A DNA stretch of 14,976 nucleotides from Clostridia bacterium (GTDB lineage Bacteria > Bacillota > Clostridia > Christensenellales > CAG-314): positions 1 to 14,976 of the forward strand of contig JAFQWS010000121.1 in NCBI GenBank assembly GCA_017407305.1, written 5' to 3'. Shown one piece after another: positions 12,356-14,976 of this stretch. The notes beneath the pieces were generated by a model, which was given only the letters and a program-made list of their open reading frames with translations, made no database searches and had not been told where the DNA came from. Numbering within the stretch: the stretch's first letter is position 1; each line of letters begins with the position of its first letter. Position numbers and translations under genes: made by a program.

Positions 12356-14170
12356 ATGGCAAAAATTATCGGTATTGACTTAGGTACAACCAACAGCTGT
12401 GTTGCAGTTTTGGAAGGTGGCGAACCCGTCGTCATCACCAACAGCGAAGGCAACAGAACAACCCCCTCCGTCGTTGCATTTTCCAAAGACGGCGAACGTC
12501 TTGTCGGTCAAGTGGCAAAAAGACAAGCAGTTGTCAACGGCGACAATACGGTTATGAGTATTAAAAGAGAAATGGGCACAAATTACAAAAAGTCCATCAA
12601 CGGAAAAGAATATTCTCCTCAAGAAATTTCCTCAATGATTTTGCAAAAGCTCAAAGCAGATGCAGAAGCATATTTGGGACAAAAGGTAACACAAGCAGTT
12701 ATCACAGTTCCTGCATATTTTTCCGATTCTCAACGTCAAGCAACCAAAGACGCAGGTAAAATTGCAGGTTTGGACGTTTTGCGTATCATCAACGAACCCA
12801 CGGCAGCAGCATTGGCATACGGTTTGGACAAAGCCGAAAACAGAAACCAAAAAGTGCTCATTTACGACTTGGGTGGTGGCACGTTTGACGTTTCCATTTT
12901 GGAAATTGGCGATGGTGTATTTGAAGTTTTGGCAACCAACGGCAACACACGTTTGGGTGGCGACGACTTTGACCAACGTATCATCAACTACTTGGTGGAT
13001 GAATTTAAAAAATCCAACGGAATTGACCTTTCCAAAGACAAGATGGCAGCACAACGTTTGAAAGAAGCAGCAGAAAAGGCAAAAATTGAACTTTCCAGCA
13101 CACTCAAAACAAACGTAAACCTTCCTTTCATCACAGCAGATGCAACAGGCCCCAAACACTTGGACGTTGACTTGACAAGAGCAAAGTTTGACGACTTGAC
13201 CAGCGACTTGGTAAAAGGCACAATCGAACCCATGAAAAAAGCAATGGAAGATGCAAAACTTACCAATTCCGACATTAACCGTGTAATTTTGGTAGGTGGT
13301 TCCACACGTATTCCTGCAGTTGTGGAAGCAGTCAAAAACTATTGTGGCAAAGAACCTTACAAGGGAATCAACCCCGACGAATGTGTTGCAATTGGTGCAG
13401 CAATTCAAGGTGGCGTTTTGTCCGGCGAAGTCAAAGACGTATTGCTTTTGGACGTAATTCCTCTTTCTTTGGGTATTGAAGTTTTGGGTGGTGTCACAGC
13501 AAGACTTATCGAAAGAAACACAACAATCCCCACACAAAAATCTCAAGTTTTCTCCACGGCAGCAGACAATCAAACAAGCGTAGATATTCACGTTTTGCAA
13601 GGCGAAAGAGAAATGGCAGCCGACAACAAAACTTTGGGCAGATTTTCCTTGGTGGGCATTGCACCTGCACCCAGAGGAATCCCTCAAATTGAAGTTAAAT
13701 TTGACATTGACGCAAATGGTATCGTTCACGTCACGGCAAAAGACCTTGGCACACAAAAAGAACAATCCGTAACAATCACGTCAAGCTCCAACCTTTCTGA
13801 AGAAGAAGTGGAAAAAGCAGTAAAAGATGCGGAAAAATATGCAGAAGAAGACAAAAAACAACGTCAAAAGGTAGAAGCAAGAAACGGCCTTGACCAAATG
13901 GTCTTGTCTTTGGAACAATTCGTACGTGAATCGGGCGACAAAGTGGAAGCAAACGACAAAGAAAAACTTGAATCTTTGATTGCACAAGGCAAAAAAGTCT
14001 TGGAAAACAAAGACGCAACAACAGAAGAAATGAAAGCAGAAACAGATGCAATTGCAAAAGAATCTGCACAAATTTTCCAAAAATTCTATCAAACAGCTCA
14101 ACAACAAAACGCCCAAAATCAAGGTCAAACGGATGACGGCGTAAAATACGACGTACACGACGACAAATAA
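12356..14170 (+). CDS. dnaK: Chaperone protein DnaK (Hsp70)
   Basis: The 604-residue protein is a full-length Gram-positive-type DnaK. The ATPase domain has IDLGTTNSCVAVLEGG (7-22), VPAYFSDSQRQATKDAG and IINEPTAAALAYG, the phosphate-binding loop YDLGGGTFDVSIL, and VILVGGSTRIPAV. The substrate-binding domain starts after the linker LLLDVIPLSLG and includes QVFSTAADNQ. The helical lid ends in a Gln/Asn-rich tail. It binds exposed hydrophobic peptides in an ATP cycle driven by DnaJ and GrpE, both in the same operon. AAGGAG lies 10 nt before the ATG. No separate promoter is seen in the 29-nt gap after grpE. Confidence 0.98.
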   Translation: MAKIIGIDLGTTNSCVAVLEGGEPVVITNSEGNRTTPSVVAFSKDGERLVGQVAKRQAVVNGDNTVMSIKREMGTNYKKSINGKEYSPQEISSMILQKLKADAEAYLGQKVTQAVITVPAYFSDSQRQATKDAGKIAGLDVLRIINEPTAAALAYGLDKAENRNQKVLIYDLGGGTFDVSILEIGDGVFEVLATNGNTRLGGDDFDQRIINYLVDEFKKSNGIDLSKDKMAAQRLKEAAEKAKIELSSTLKTNVNLPFITADATGPKHLDVDLTRAKFDDLTSDLVKGTIEPMKKAMEDAKLTNSDINRVILVGGSTRIPAVVEAVKNYCGKEPYKGINPDECVAIGAAIQGGVLSGEVKDVLLLDVIPLSLGIEVLGGVTARLIERNTTIPTQKSQVFSTAADNQTSVDIHVLQGEREMAADNKTLGRFSLVGIAPAPRGIPQIEVKFDIDANGIVHVTAKDLGTQKEQSVTITSSSNLSEEEVEKAVKDAEKYAEEDKKQRQKVEARNGLDQMVLSLEQFVRESGDKVEANDKEKLESLIAQGKKVLENKDATTEEMKAETDAIAKESAQIFQKFYQTAQQQNAQNQGQTDDGVKYDVHDDK

Positions 14171-14189
14171 CAATTAAGAAACTACAAAC

Positions 14190-14226
14190 CACAATGAGCC
14201 AAAGGAATTCCTTTGGCGCATTTGTG
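14190..14226 (+). other. Stable intergenic hairpin between dnaK and dnaJ
   Basis: GCCAAAGGAATTCCTTTGGC (14198-14217) is a 20-bp perfect palindrome. The helix extends outward through TG/CA and CACAA/TTGTG, with one A-G mismatch and one bulged T, to 14190/14226. No T-run follows, so it is not a standard terminator. It starts 19 nt after the dnaK stop and ends 12 nt before dnaJ. It may slow read-through, protect the dnaK mRNA from 3' decay, or mark a processing site that keeps DnaJ levels below DnaK. Confidence 0.7.
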
Positions 14227-14238
14227 TAGTGAGGAAAA

Positions 14239-14976
14239 ATGGCACAAAAAGACTATTATGCAATTTTAGGTGTATCCAAAACTGCCAGTGACGACGAAAT
14301 CGAATCGGCGTACAGAAAAATGGCGAAAAAGTATCACCCCGACTTGCACCCCAACGACAACGAAGCAGCAGAAAAATTCAAAGAGTGCAACGAAGCCTAC
14401 TCGGTACTTGGTGATGCTCAAAAACGTCAACGATACGACCGTGGCGAATACGATATGGGTATGAACGGCGCAGGTGGATTCAACCCCTTTGGTGGCGGTG
14501 GATTTACTGCAACGGGTTTTGACGACATCTTTGATATGTTTTCCGAGTTTATGGGTGGTGGCAGAACGAGAACAAGTCGTTCGACTCACGCGCAAGGCAG
14601 TGACATTTCTTATAGGCTCAACCTTACGTTCAAGGAAGCAGCGCTTGGTTGCAAAAAACAAATCAACTATACACGGGTGGAAAGATGTTCATCCTGTCAC
14701 GGCACAGGCGCAAAGAGTGAAAGTCATCTCAAAACTTGTGACAAATGCGGTGGTTCAGGCCGTGTTCAAGTGATTACCAACACAATTTTGGGACGTTCCA
14801 TTTCCATGGGCGTTTGCGACAAGTGTGGTGGTACAGGCAAAATTGTCACGGAAAAATGTCGCACTTGCAACGGCAAGGGCGTTGTCAACGTCAACAAAGT
14901 TATGAACGTTACAATTCCCGCAGGTGTAGAAAACGGCGCTGTGTTGCAAATTGCAGGTGAAGGCAACAGCCCCCAA
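14239..14976 (+). CDS. dnaJ: Chaperone protein DnaJ (Hsp40), partial, truncated by the window edge
   Basis: The frame is open from ATG 14239 to the window end, giving 246 residues with no stop. The J-domain (about 1-70) carries HPD at 33-35, the motif that triggers DnaK ATPase. A Gly/Phe-rich linker follows at about 70-110. The zinc region has four CxxCxGxG repeats starting at C150, C167, C193 and C207, so it is a type I DnaJ. The beginning of the C-terminal substrate-binding domain (VTIPAGVENGAVLQIAGEG) is present. GAGG lies just upstream of the ATG. About 130 residues of the usual 375-380 should lie beyond the edge. Confidence 0.97.
   Translation, partial: MAQKDYYAILGVSKTASDDEIESAYRKMAKKYHPDLHPNDNEAAEKFKECNEAYSVLGDAQKRQRYDRGEYDMGMNGAGGFNPFGGGGFTATGFDDIFDMFSEFMGGGRTRTSRSTHAQGSDISYRLNLTFKEAALGCKKQINYTRVERCSSCHGTGAKSESHLKTCDKCGGSGRVQVITNTILGRSISMGVCDKCGGTGKIVTEKCRTCNGKGVVNVNKVMNVTIPAGVENGAVLQIAGEGNSPQ

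Noticed and set aside
12632..13765. 377-residue frame opposite dnaK
   Set aside because: Long antisense frames opposite dnaK are a known by-product of its codon use; the protein is Cys/Phe-rich with no family features.

Overview
The window looks like chromosomal DNA from a low-GC Gram-positive bacterium, most likely an uncultured anaerobic clostridium-like member of the Bacillota. The reasons are: hrcA leads a hrcA-grpE-dnaK-dnaJ operon behind a perfect CIRCE operator; rplM-rpsI follows a structured leader of the Firmicutes L13 type; there is a BspA-type leucine-rich-repeat lipoprotein; there is a K+-dependent membrane pyrophosphatase; and intrinsic terminators and TTGACA/TATAAT-like promoters are strong. 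No plasmid, phage, transposase or CRISPR genes are seen. Most of the window is ordinary housekeeping sequence. The unusual material is in intergenic DNA, in one surface-protein gene and in two cofactor sites.

Layout. Positions 1-427 hold the last codons of an unidentified gene, three terminators and a very regular array of small palindromes separated by 8-nt TATATCAT/ATGATATA linkers (242-388). A minus-strand tRNA-Val(GAC) follows (428-503). It is divergent from a THUMP-domain rRNA methyltransferase gene (666-1799), whose promoter sits so close to the ATG that the mRNA is predicted to be leaderless. Next is rplM-rpsI (2085-2927) with a strong promoter and a three-way-junction leader. A 680-residue LRR lipoprotein gene (3115-5157) is bracketed by two identical 34-bp terminator sequences.

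A tight operon runs from 5286 to 8050: thioredoxin reductase-like protein, thymidylate synthase, dihydrofolate reductase and a small nitroreductase. Together these cover thiol redox, dTMP synthesis, folate recycling and a flavin oxidoreductase. The first and third enzymes both lack residues normally used to bind the 2'-phosphate of NADPH. Back-to-back terminators separate this operon from the convergent hppA gene (8187-10358, minus strand), a K+-dependent ion-pumping pyrophosphatase.

A divergent AT-rich region (10359-10752) carries the hppA and hrcA promoters, phased AAAC repeats, a 14-bp palindrome and CIRCE. The heat-shock operon hrcA-grpE-dnaK-dnaJ fills the rest. It has a stable hairpin between dnaK and dnaJ, and dnaJ runs off the right edge. 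HrcA should repress its own operon through CIRCE, and DnaK, GrpE and DnaJ form the chaperone cycle.

I do not see a clear, new multigene system. The best leads are the phased palindrome array, the leaderless methyltransferase gene, the lipoprotein gene flanked by identical terminators, and the possible NADPH-independent cofactor use in the trxB-thyA-folA operon.
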